From positions 4,188,501 to 4,252,500 of the forward strand of contig NZ_OY781365.1 in the NCBI RefSeq assembly GCF_963676815.1: a DNA stretch of 64,000 bases. Reading direction: 5' to 3'. The notes below the pieces were generated by a model, which did no database searches, had not been told where the DNA came from, and worked only from the letters and a program-made list of their open reading frames with translations. The position numbers were made by a program, and so were the translations under genes. Positions 18,858 through 27,317 of the stretch are shown here, in pieces; the stretch's first letter is position 1, and each line of letters begins with the position of its first letter. The DNA is from an uncultured Draconibacterium sp. (GTDB lineage Bacteria > Bacteroidota > Bacteroidia > Bacteroidales > Prolixibacteraceae).

Positions 18858-20360
18858 ATGAAAAATAGATATATATATAGTTTATTATTCCTACTAATAA
18901 TCATCAGTTCATGTGATGATATATTAGAAAAAGCTCCTAATTATAAGCCTACAGCTGAAGGCTATTTTGTTTCGGAAGACGCTGCCCAGGAAGCAAGAAT
19001 AGGATTGTATAGTACAAATGCAAACCAGGCTTACTTTAAAGACTACGTTTTTATGTGGGATGGTATGACAGATCAATTGTATGACCAATACAATTGGGGA
19101 CAAGAGTTGTCAGTAGCAAGGGGCGCTTTTGATGCTTCTATTGGAGGTATTGTAAGTGGCTTCTATAATGATGCATATCGCGTAATTGCGACAATAAATG
19201 ATTTAATTGCAAATGTTGAGGGAATGGATGAAGGTCTGTTTGTGAATCTTCCTAAAGAACAATACATCGCTGAGGCCCGTTTCTTCAAAGCTTACTACTA
19301 TTTCTATTTAACAGAAATTTATGGAGGTGTTCCACTATATAAAACAGCTTTAACTTCAGTAGAAGATTCGAAGGTTGAACAAACATCAAAAAGCGAGATT
19401 GTTGATTATATTCTTGATGAATTAGACCTTGCAATTAAAAGCTTGCCTGTTGGGCAATACGATGGATATGTGAAAAAAGGAGCTGCACAAATGTTGAAAG
19501 TGAAAATTTTATTGCATAATCAACAATGGCAAGAAGCGGCGCAAGTTGCCGGTGAGGTTATCGCTTCCGGTATATACGATTTACATCCAGATTATACAGA
19601 AATCTTTATAAAAAAGGGACAAGTTGGAAACAGGGAGATAATGTTTGCTTCCGAATTTCAATATCCTGACTTTTCACATAGTCTGTCGAGATATCTTGTA
19701 CATTCTGCAGCTGCAGTTCCAAGAGTTGAGTTCGTAAACTCATATTTAATGAAAGATGGACATACAGTTGCTGAATCACCACTGGAGTCTTCTGATTACC
19801 AAAACAGGGATCCTCGATTATACATGACTGTTCGTTTACCTGATGATGTTTGGCATTATGATAATGGTTCAGAGGTTGCCTTTGAACCTACATTATCTGG
19901 ATTTTATACCAAGAAGTTCTTAGACGAAGACATAAATGACAATAATTCTCTACACCAAGGAGGAACCAGCGAACAAAGTATAGTTCACCTTCGCTATGCT
20001 GATTTGCTTTTGATGTATGCTGAAGCAAAATATCGTTTGGGAGAACTTGACCAAAGTATCGTTGATGAAACGATAAATAAAATAAGAGAACGTTGTGGTA
20101 TGGCTTCAACCGATATTACTTCTTTTTCTGATTCCGAGAAATTTGATCTAATCAAGTACGAAAGAAGCGTAGAGTTAGCATTTGAGAGACACCATTATTT
20201 TGATCTTAAAAGATGGGGCATACTTGGAGAAACGCTTGTTAATCTCAACGATCCAAATGGCTTGTCCATGAATTGGGAAGAGCATTTTAGTTTATGGCCA
20301 TTTTCAACTTCAGAGTTAATCTTAAATCCAAACCTGGTTCAAAACCCTGGTTATAATTAA
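18858..20360 (+). CDS. SusD/RagB-family glycan-binding lipoprotein (locus 2)
   Basis: Surface partner of the STN-type SusC. 500 aa. Lipobox Cys19 followed by CDDILEK, acidic residues consistent with surface exposure. Canonical SusD features: the N-terminal helical region with AEARFFKAYYYFYLTEIYGGVPLY (about 134-157), the HLRYADLLLMYAEAKYRLGE helix (about 376-396), and the C-terminal ERSVELAFERHHYFDLKRWG motif (about 434-455). It follows SusC with 10 bases between them, so the two are co-translated in step. Confidence 0.95.
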   Translation: MKNRYIYSLLFLLIIISSCDDILEKAPNYKPTAEGYFVSEDAAQEARIGLYSTNANQAYFKDYVFMWDGMTDQLYDQYNWGQELSVARGAFDASIGGIVSGFYNDAYRVIATINDLIANVEGMDEGLFVNLPKEQYIAEARFFKAYYYFYLTEIYGGVPLYKTALTSVEDSKVEQTSKSEIVDYILDELDLAIKSLPVGQYDGYVKKGAAQMLKVKILLHNQQWQEAAQVAGEVIASGIYDLHPDYTEIFIKKGQVGNREIMFASEFQYPDFSHSLSRYLVHSAAAVPRVEFVNSYLMKDGHTVAESPLESSDYQNRDPRLYMTVRLPDDVWHYDNGSEVAFEPTLSGFYTKKFLDEDINDNNSLHQGGTSEQSIVHLRYADLLLMYAEAKYRLGELDQSIVDETINKIRERCGMASTDITSFSDSEKFDLIKYERSVELAFERHHYFDLKRWGILGETLVNLNDPNGLSMNWEEHFSLWPFSTSELILNPNLVQNPGYN

Positions 20361-20389
20361 TCGTTTTCTGAAAATTAAATAAAAAAGAA

Positions 20390-22090
20390 ATGAAACTAAA
20401 ATATTATATAATAGCATTACTTCTTTTAGGCTTTAGTTGGTCTTGTTCGGAAGATGATGATACCTATGCGCCTGAAAAACCAACTACAGGAACAGTATTT
20501 ACGGTTGCAGTTGGAGTAGATAGTGAAACTGTTACAGCTCTGGGCGGCGAAGATGCAGTAAGAGCTATGTTGTACACAAATTATGATTTGCTAAGTGATT
20601 ATTTTGGGAAATCGGGCGATTTTAACGAAATGCACTTTTATATGGATGACTTTTATGTGTTTGATGGAAGTTCTAAAGAACAAGTCGAACAGGCGCATCC
20701 TAATCAGGATATTTCGTTTATAATCAATGGAAATATTAAAGATGACGATATCGCCGATGGTTTTTATCGTTCAAATAACGCAGTTCATTTATCTACCCAA
20801 ACTTGCAGCATGAGTAGCTTATTTGCTCAATCAGGCTTAAGTTATTTTGCATATGCAATGGCGTTAGGACGTGGAGCTATTGATTTGTCAGCTGCCGATG
20901 TGCCTATTACAAATAATCCAATTGCAGGTAGGGAATATGTTGCAGCTGCATCTGCAATGAATATTGCAAATACGACCGGGAGTTGGGATGATTTATCTGT
21001 GAAATTAATTAATCGTTCCGGCACAGGGCAGGCAGTTGATTTAGCGAGTATTCTTCCAACAAATGTTGATTTAACCATAAAGAACCTTGCCGGAGTAATT
21101 ATCCCGGATGTAAATATCAGTGTTTATCCAATTCGTTGGGGAAGTGGCACAGTTATGTCTGAGCCAATTTTTGAAGGAATAACGGATAGTAACGGAAAAG
21201 TTTCCCTTGATAATCCATATTCTGTTCCTTCTTCAATAAAGAATGAAAACGAAGATTATTTCTCAAACCTTTTTGTTAAGATAGAGAAATTCAATGTAGA
21301 GAACTATTTCTTTATCCCAATTTCGGATGCCTTGTTGAATGGGTTGGACGATGGCGGAATGGTTTATGACTTGGATTACATGTTTGATCTTACTACACTT
21401 GAAGATATGCGTGTAACACGTTTTACATTTGATGATGAAAGTGATTTGATGTCAAATGGAGCCGAGATTGGAGTAACATCAAATGTTGTATATACTAGTG
21501 ATGCTAAAATTGGTAGCGGTGCAGTACAGTTTGATGGGGCACAACATCTTATACTTGATAAGATGACAGAAGTTAATGGAGGTAAAGATTATTCTGTTTC
21601 GTATTGGTTTAAAACCAGTACAAATAACGATTCTGAAAATGCATTTTGGACAATGAGCCGCTGGACAGGCGATATTACAAACGACCCATGGTTACCGGGA
21701 GGTTTAACTTTCAGGTTTACTACCAGCGATGTAAATTATGATGTTGGCTGGGAAGGTGGCTCTTGGGGAGATGCTTTGGTTACTGACGGTATATGGCATC
21801 ATTTAGTTACAACTGTAGAGTATACTTCAGAAGACCACGCTGATATTAGCATGTTTATTGATGGATTGAAAGTGGCAACTGGAAATAACAGCATTATTAA
21901 ACCTACTTGGGGGCAATACTGGGAGGAATGGACTGGACAAGCGCCTGTAGATGACTTTGTAATCAAAATTGGATATAGCAATACCAACGATGATGCAGCT
22001 CTTCCTTTTAACGGAGTTATTGACGATGTTCAGGTGTTTAATCAGGCATTAGATAATAACTGGGTTTTCGAATTATATAATCAACAATAG
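20390..22090 (+). CDS. LamG-domain surface lipoprotein, probable glycan-binding protein of locus 2
   Basis: 566 aa lipoprotein (lipobox Cys19, then CSEDDD, suggesting surface display) in the SGBP position. The C-terminal ~200 residues are a LamG/concanavalin-like domain (FTFDDESDLMSNGAEIG, YSVSYWFKTSTN, HHLVTTVEYT, GVIDDVQVFNQAL). The N-terminal ~270 residues, with FNEMHFYMDDFYVFDG and a SLFAQSGLSYFAYAMALGRG helix, I do not recognise; they look like a peptidase-like scaffold but have no HExxH. A middle segment (about 225-330) looks Ig-like. Function is inferred from position only. Confidence 0.65.
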   Translation: MKLKYYIIALLLLGFSWSCSEDDDTYAPEKPTTGTVFTVAVGVDSETVTALGGEDAVRAMLYTNYDLLSDYFGKSGDFNEMHFYMDDFYVFDGSSKEQVEQAHPNQDISFIINGNIKDDDIADGFYRSNNAVHLSTQTCSMSSLFAQSGLSYFAYAMALGRGAIDLSAADVPITNNPIAGREYVAAASAMNIANTTGSWDDLSVKLINRSGTGQAVDLASILPTNVDLTIKNLAGVIIPDVNISVYPIRWGSGTVMSEPIFEGITDSNGKVSLDNPYSVPSSIKNENEDYFSNLFVKIEKFNVENYFFIPISDALLNGLDDGGMVYDLDYMFDLTTLEDMRVTRFTFDDESDLMSNGAEIGVTSNVVYTSDAKIGSGAVQFDGAQHLILDKMTEVNGGKDYSVSYWFKTSTNNDSENAFWTMSRWTGDITNDPWLPGGLTFRFTTSDVNYDVGWEGGSWGDALVTDGIWHHLVTTVEYTSEDHADISMFIDGLKVATGNNSIIKPTWGQYWEEWTGQAPVDDFVIKIGYSNTNDDAALPFNGVIDDVQVFNQALDNNWVFELYNQQ

Positions 22091-22106
22091 TTATTTTCAT
22101 AGAAGT

Positions 22107-22145
22107 ACTTCCGGTTTCCGTTATCCTAATACGGGAGCTGGAAGT
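22107..22145 (+). terminator. 15-bp hairpin after the locus 2 glycan-binding gene
   Basis: ACTTCCGGTTTCCGT (22107-22121), loop TATCCTAAT, ACGGGAGCTGGAAGT (22131-22145): fully paired if three G.U pairs are allowed, followed by TTTCT. Like the hairpin at 9591-9628 it comes directly after the LamG lipoprotein gene and before the first degradative gene. Confidence 0.55.
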
Positions 22146-22168
22146 TTCTACGCAAAACAAATAGAACA

Positions 22169-23395
22169 ATGTCGAAATATATCAATATATTAAATGGGGT
22201 CATGGCTCTTTGCTTCATGTTCCTTTGGACTTCCTGCTCCGAAGGAGATGGTGAGCCATCAGAAGAACCGAAAGCAAGATCGATTAATATTGTTACAAAA
22301 TACGACGAACTCTATGTGGGCGATGAAGTTGTGGTTACAGCAGAGATTCTTGATCAAAATGATGTGCAACTCAATGGTTCCGTTAATTGGAGCGTCTCAG
22401 GTCCGGGGGAAATCTCAGTTACATTTTCTTCCACAACAAAATTGAAGGTTACAGATAGTGGGACTATAGAATTAAAAGCTGAATTAGATGGAATAACAGC
22501 TACAAAGTCTTTTAATATATCAACGGATAATGTTTCTACATATTCTTATTTATTTCCATCTCAGTTGGAAAATCCCAAAATAGTTTTCACATGGTTGGTT
22601 TTAATTTATGAAAAGATAGCTATTCCAGCCAATACGGCCAGAGGACATGACAGGCTGGAAAAGACATTACCTGAAAATGTTGTTGATGCGTATGTTGAAC
22701 AAATGAAAAACTGGGAGGCATTTACTGCCGAATACACAGGTGGGGAGATTGGCTTTAACATTGCTGTAGCTGTTATTGATGATAGATTTCCATTAACAGA
22801 CTCTTATTGGAGCAGTGAGAACAAAAGGTACGAGTGGGTAGAAGGAAATGATTTAACACGCGAAATGGATTTGTATGTGGGAAATGAGACTGGCTGGTTC
22901 GACCACATCCATGTATTTTATCCCTTTATTGAAAACTGGGGGCCAAGTGCATCGTATGGAGGTGGAGCTTATATGAGGGATAATATTACCAGATCTCAAT
23001 ATACATATTTTACCGACGATAAGCATGATTGGAGAGTAGGTGTTTGGCATGAAGCAATCCATGGTCTGGAATCGCAATATTGGTGGGATAGTAAAAGAAG
23101 TGCATCATGTAAGAGGGGAAAAGCTCCTGATGGAACAGACATTGAACTGCATGGCCAACCCTCATTCGGTTATGTTGGTAATTATGGGGCTAACAGGTCG
23201 GAATCAGAAAACTACTTTCATTGGATGGCTGATTTAACTACTGGTAATATTCGAGACTTGACAAAAGTTGGATGGGAAAAATATGAAGATGGTCCTAATA
23301 CTGGTTTGGGATTTGGCAAGAATGGTATGTATAAATGGGGGCCAGTAAGGTATGAATACGAGTTTAAACCTGGTGGACCTTTTCCTCAAAATTAG
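22169..23395 (+). CDS. Surface lipoprotein with HExxH motif, putative zinc metallopeptidase
   Basis: 408 aa. Lipobox Cys23 followed by an acidic stretch (CSEGDGEPSEE), so probably on the outer cell surface. An Ig-like BIG2-type domain (about 37-120, ELYVGDEVVVTAEILDQNDV) precedes a region I cannot assign to a family. It contains VWHEAIHGLESQYWW: HEAIH at 294-298 would supply two zinc-binding His and the catalytic Glu. A third ligand is not obvious (candidates His328, Glu345, Glu347). It sits between binding and fucosidase genes, which would fit a protease acting on a glycoprotein, but the motif could also be structural. No clear match to the M60-like layout was found. Confidence 0.55.
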   Translation: MSKYINILNGVMALCFMFLWTSCSEGDGEPSEEPKARSINIVTKYDELYVGDEVVVTAEILDQNDVQLNGSVNWSVSGPGEISVTFSSTTKLKVTDSGTIELKAELDGITATKSFNISTDNVSTYSYLFPSQLENPKIVFTWLVLIYEKIAIPANTARGHDRLEKTLPENVVDAYVEQMKNWEAFTAEYTGGEIGFNIAVAVIDDRFPLTDSYWSSENKRYEWVEGNDLTREMDLYVGNETGWFDHIHVFYPFIENWGPSASYGGGAYMRDNITRSQYTYFTDDKHDWRVGVWHEAIHGLESQYWWDSKRSASCKRGKAPDGTDIELHGQPSFGYVGNYGANRSESENYFHWMADLTTGNIRDLTKVGWEKYEDGPNTGLGFGKNGMYKWGPVRYEYEFKPGGPFPQN

Positions 23396-23405
23396 ACTTT
23401 GAATT

Positions 23406-23453
23406 AATACTTTTAGGAGAACGAATTTGAGACGATGAGTTGAGAAAAGTATT
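23406..23453 (+). other. Inverted repeat in the gap before the GH63-like gene
   Basis: AATACTTTT (23406-23414) and AAAAGTATT (23445-23453) are perfectly complementary 9-base arms 30 bases apart. This is a possible intra-operon mRNA structure with no other support. Confidence 0.3.
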
Positions 23454-23517
23454 GTGATTTAATACTGCTTAATCCCATGTTGTGTAAACAATTTTGTGAA
23501 ACATTTATTAAGAAAAA

Positions 23518-24852
23518 ATGGAAAAAATCGCTAGTTGTATTTTGGGAACAATTCTATTTACCTGTTTATTGTTATCATGTAATACCAGTCCTGATAAAAA
23601 AATGAAGTCCCAGATATGTAATGTAACGCAAGATGATGTCGATACGACATTGTTGAGGCAAACTTTTAATGAATTATCGGAGCGATTCGATAATTTACGC
23701 CCACAAGTTATCAAAGATCCCAATGGATACTTGAAGCACCCTTATTTAATTCCTGCAGGCTTTTATAACCAGCTTTGGGATTGGGATGCCTTTTTTATGG
23801 CAAATCATTTTATTAGTCGTGGAAAACCTGAGTATATGAAATACTGGGCATTGACCTTTATAGAAAATATTGATGAAGAGGGATATGTGTCTGGAGGAAT
23901 GACCACAAAAGGACAGCGAAAAGTATTTGGGAAATTTGCAATGAAACCTTTTTTATCGCAAGGCATTTACCATTACTCCGAATCAGTTGGTGACTATTCA
24001 TGGGTTGAGCCTTATTATGAAAAGATCGTTAGTATACTGGAGTATCGGAAGAAAACTCAGTATAACAAAGAGTTTGGATTATATTTCTGGGAAATTGCCA
24101 TGCAAAGTGGAGCAGACAATAATCCTGCAATGAATTATTTTAAGGAAGATAGCCGCTCCTTTGTATGTGCAGACGCCAGTGCTTTTCAGTATGGGGAATT
24201 GTTAGCTCAGTCTGTTATTGCCAGAGAATTAGGGAAAATAGAAGATGCTGAGATTTTTAAAAAAGCTGCTGAAGAGCTAAAGTCTAATATCAATAAATTC
24301 CTATGGAACAATGAAGACAAGGTTTATTACAATTTAGACAGCGACAGCAAACGCCAATATAGAAGAGTTAGCTATTCGAGTTTTGTTCCTTTAATGTATA
24401 ATATTGCCCCTTTGGAACAAGGGAGTGAAACCATTGATAACCATTTAATTAACACTGATTGTATGAAAGCTCAATATGGTTTCCGTTCGCTGTCAGCAAA
24501 GGATGTAGATTATAATAATAAAAATATAATCGTTCCATTTTCTAACTGGCAAGGACCTGTATGGCCAATTGCCAACTATATCTATTCAATTGCCTTAAAA
24601 AATTACGGTTACGATAAAGAGGTTGTTTGGTTAGCTCAAACATTGGGTAATTTACTAGTAGACGACATAAAAGAATGGGGAATAATGCATGAAAATTATC
24701 ATGCTGATACCGGTCTCCCATTGGCTCCTTCGTCTGAGCACGTTGATGAAAACGGAAAGTTTATTGGTTTCATTAGTTGGAATCTTTGTATCCAAAATGT
24801 AATGGAAGGGGTTTTGGAGGATAAGTGGATGCTTTTGGAAATAAGGGAATAG
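23518..24852 (+). CDS. GH63-like (alpha/alpha)6-barrel glycoside hydrolase lipoprotein
   Basis: 444 aa exported lipoprotein (Cys21). Motifs typical of the GH63/trehalase-like clan are visible: QLWDWDAFFMANHFIS (about 86-101), WEIAMQSGADNNPAM (about 195-209, the SGxDNNP block that carries the catalytic acid in GH63), and NWQGPVWPIANYI plus HENYHADTG toward the C-terminus. GH63 members cleave alpha-glucosidic bonds, for example in glucosylated N-glycans, mannosylglycerate or glucosylglycerate; the exact substrate cannot be read from sequence. There is no acidic run after the lipobox, so it may face the periplasm. It follows the HExxH gene by 122 bases. Confidence 0.75.
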   Translation: MEKIASCILGTILFTCLLLSCNTSPDKKMKSQICNVTQDDVDTTLLRQTFNELSERFDNLRPQVIKDPNGYLKHPYLIPAGFYNQLWDWDAFFMANHFISRGKPEYMKYWALTFIENIDEEGYVSGGMTTKGQRKVFGKFAMKPFLSQGIYHYSESVGDYSWVEPYYEKIVSILEYRKKTQYNKEFGLYFWEIAMQSGADNNPAMNYFKEDSRSFVCADASAFQYGELLAQSVIARELGKIEDAEIFKKAAEELKSNINKFLWNNEDKVYYNLDSDSKRQYRRVSYSSFVPLMYNIAPLEQGSETIDNHLINTDCMKAQYGFRSLSAKDVDYNNKNIIVPFSNWQGPVWPIANYIYSIALKNYGYDKEVVWLAQTLGNLLVDDIKEWGIMHENYHADTGLPLAPSSEHVDENGKFIGFISWNLCIQNVMEGVLEDKWMLLEIRE

Positions 24853-24890
24853 TAAAATCAAAATAATACAGTTTGGAAAATAAGGTTACA

Positions 24891-27236
24891 ATGAAAATCA
24901 TATATTTATTATTCATCGTAATGTTCCTGGGAGCATGCTCGTTAAATCCCAAGGAAAGTACAGATTCGTTAAAATTGTGGTATAAACAACCTGCCGAACT
25001 TTGGACCGATGCTCTTCCCTTAGGAAATGGAAGATTAGGAGCCATGGTTTACGGAGGAGTTCCACAGGAGCATATCCAGTTTAACGAAGAAACCCTTTGG
25101 ACTGGAGAACCGCAAAGTTATGCCAACAAAGGTGCGTCAAAATATCTTTCTAAAATACAACAATTATTATTCGAAGGGAGACAAGATGAAGCTCAGAAAT
25201 TGGCACAAGACCATTTTATGAGTACGCCACTTCAGCAAAGAGCATATCAACCTTTTGGTGATTTGTATATTGATTTTGAAGGACATGACAATTTTAGTAA
25301 TTACAAAAGGGAATTGAACCTGAATAACGCCGTGCAAAAAATCACTTACAAAGTAGGTGATACGACTTACGAAAGAGAAATGCTAATGAGTAAGCCTGAT
25401 GAAATAATGGCAATGAAATTGAGTTGCGATAAGGGCAAAGCTCTTGAATTCTCTTTTTGGATGGATGCTGAGCATGAAGATAAATCAATTAAAATTGAAG
25501 GTTCAAGCCTTTCGCTTAATGTTTCTGTTTCCGATGGTTTAAGCAATTGGTTTAACAATCCTTATAAAAGTGTATTGTTTGGGAATGCCAAAGTAAGTAT
25601 CAAAACGGATGGAATATTGACTAAAGCAGATGGGCGATTAAAAGTAAGTGAAGCCAATGAAGCTATACTGTACCTAAGCGCCGCTACCAATTACAAAAAT
25701 TATAACGACGTATCCAACACGCCTGTCTCAATAGTTGATGACATCTTTTCAAAAAATAACGGTAAAACTTTCGAACAAATAAAAGAAGCCCATATTACAG
25801 ACTATAAGAAATTGTTCGATAGGTTTGAAATAGACTTAACTGAAAACCAAAAACAAGAACTTCCAACTGATAAAAGATTGGAACTGTTTAACGATTCCAT
25901 TGGGGATCCCGGGTTACTGGCTCTATATGTTCAATACGGTCGTTATCTAATGTTAGCATCTAGCCGGGAGGGAACGAATCCTGCAAACCTGCAAGGAATA
26001 TGGAACGATAAGTTAAGACCTCCCTGGGACAGTAAATATACCACCAATATTAATTGTGAAATGAATTATTGGTTGGCTGAAGTTGCAAATTTGCCGGAGT
26101 GCCACGAGCCAATGTTTAAGTTGGTAGAAGAAGTTGCTGAATCAGGAAGCATTACTGCTAAAGAACATTATGGTGCCAATGGGTGGATTGTTCACCATAA
26201 TACTGATATTTGGCGTGGTACTGCTCCTATTTACAGTTCTACTCATGGAATTTTTCTTGGAGGGGGAGGGTGGTTAGCTCATCATTTATGGGAACATTTT
26301 CTGTTTAGTCAAGATGAAGAATTTTTAAGGAATAGGGCTTATCCCTTAATGAAAGGTGCTGCACAGTTTTATTTTGATCTTCTTATAAAAGATCCAAAAA
26401 CAGGATGGTTAGTAAGCAGTCCTTCTAATTCTCCTGAAACAGGAGGTTTGGTATATGGACCTGCAATGGATCATCAAATTATAAGGTCACTATTTAAAGC
26501 CTGTATTAAAGCCTGTGAAATTTTGGAAGAAGATACCGCCTTTGCTAAGGAATTAGGAATTAAGTTAAGCCAAATTGCACCTGACCAAATAGGGCAACAT
26601 GGGCAGTTGCAGGAATGGGAAGAAGATAAAGATGATATCAAAAGTAATCACCGCCATGTTTCTCACCTCTGGGGGGTGCATCCTGGAAAAGAAATCAACT
26701 GGTCTGATAATCCAGAGTTTATGAATGCGGCTATTCAATCGTTAAAGTACCGTGGTGATGATGGAACCGGTTGGAGTTTAGCCTGGAAAATTAATTTTTG
26801 GGCACGCTTCCTTGATGGTGATCATGCATACGAGTTGATTAAAATGATTTTTCGTCCCGTTGTTACGGATGAAACAACCTATGGGGCAGGAGGAGGTTCT
26901 TATTCAAACTTGTTCGATGCACATCCTCCGTTTCAAATTGATGGAAATTTTGGTGCACCAGCCGGAATACTAGAAATGCTTTTACAATCACACATGGGGC
27001 AGCTTGAAATTCTACCAGCTCTACCCAAAGTACTTCCTGAAGGCGATATAAAAGGTATTTGTGCCAGAGGTGGTTTCGAGCTTTCATTTAGTTGGCAAGA
27101 AGGAAAACTGAAAACGCTTAAAATCCTTTCAAAAGCTGGGACAACCTGCAAAGTTGTTTGTCAGGGAAAGCTTATTGAATTTGATACGAAGAAAGGAGTT
27201 ACCTATAAATTGGATGGAGAATTAAACTTGTTGTAA
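24891..27236 (+). CDS. GH95 alpha-L-fucosidase (or alpha-L-galactosidase)
   Basis: Inverting exo-enzyme that removes terminal alpha-1,2-linked L-fucose (some members: L-galactose). The ATG at 24891 is chosen because it opens a lipoprotein signal (MKIIYLLFIVMFLGAC, Cys16); the upstream in-frame TTG at 24873 adds only six residues. 781 aa is the normal family length. Family blocks: LWYKQPAELWTDALPLGNGR, VPQEHIQFNEETLWTG, REGTNPANLQGIWN, TNINCEMNYWLAEVANL (with the conserved Asn pair), SNSPETG (likely catalytic Glu) and FDAHPPFQIDGNFGA (likely catalytic Asp region). It pairs with the GH29 gene for defucosylation. Confidence 0.92.
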   Translation: MKIIYLLFIVMFLGACSLNPKESTDSLKLWYKQPAELWTDALPLGNGRLGAMVYGGVPQEHIQFNEETLWTGEPQSYANKGASKYLSKIQQLLFEGRQDEAQKLAQDHFMSTPLQQRAYQPFGDLYIDFEGHDNFSNYKRELNLNNAVQKITYKVGDTTYEREMLMSKPDEIMAMKLSCDKGKALEFSFWMDAEHEDKSIKIEGSSLSLNVSVSDGLSNWFNNPYKSVLFGNAKVSIKTDGILTKADGRLKVSEANEAILYLSAATNYKNYNDVSNTPVSIVDDIFSKNNGKTFEQIKEAHITDYKKLFDRFEIDLTENQKQELPTDKRLELFNDSIGDPGLLALYVQYGRYLMLASSREGTNPANLQGIWNDKLRPPWDSKYTTNINCEMNYWLAEVANLPECHEPMFKLVEEVAESGSITAKEHYGANGWIVHHNTDIWRGTAPIYSSTHGIFLGGGGWLAHHLWEHFLFSQDEEFLRNRAYPLMKGAAQFYFDLLIKDPKTGWLVSSPSNSPETGGLVYGPAMDHQIIRSLFKACIKACEILEEDTAFAKELGIKLSQIAPDQIGQHGQLQEWEEDKDDIKSNHRHVSHLWGVHPGKEINWSDNPEFMNAAIQSLKYRGDDGTGWSLAWKINFWARFLDGDHAYELIKMIFRPVVTDETTYGAGGGSYSNLFDAHPPFQIDGNFGAPAGILEMLLQSHMGQLEILPALPKVLPEGDIKGICARGGFELSFSWQEGKLKTLKILSKAGTTCKVVCQGKLIEFDTKKGVTYKLDGELNLL

Positions 27237-27317
27237 CTATTAGAAGACTTTAGTGTCTTGTCCCAGATTATTTCAAGATATAGCTGTATTTAGCCAAATT
27301 AGAAGAATTTACAAACA

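Noticed and set aside
22853..23237. Short open frames overlapping the HExxH gene
   Set aside because: They are out-of-frame shadows; the HExxH frame has a signal peptide, lipobox and continuous domains.
24873..24890. TTG start for the GH95 gene
   Set aside because: It adds only six residues before a textbook lipoprotein signal that begins with ATG at 24891.
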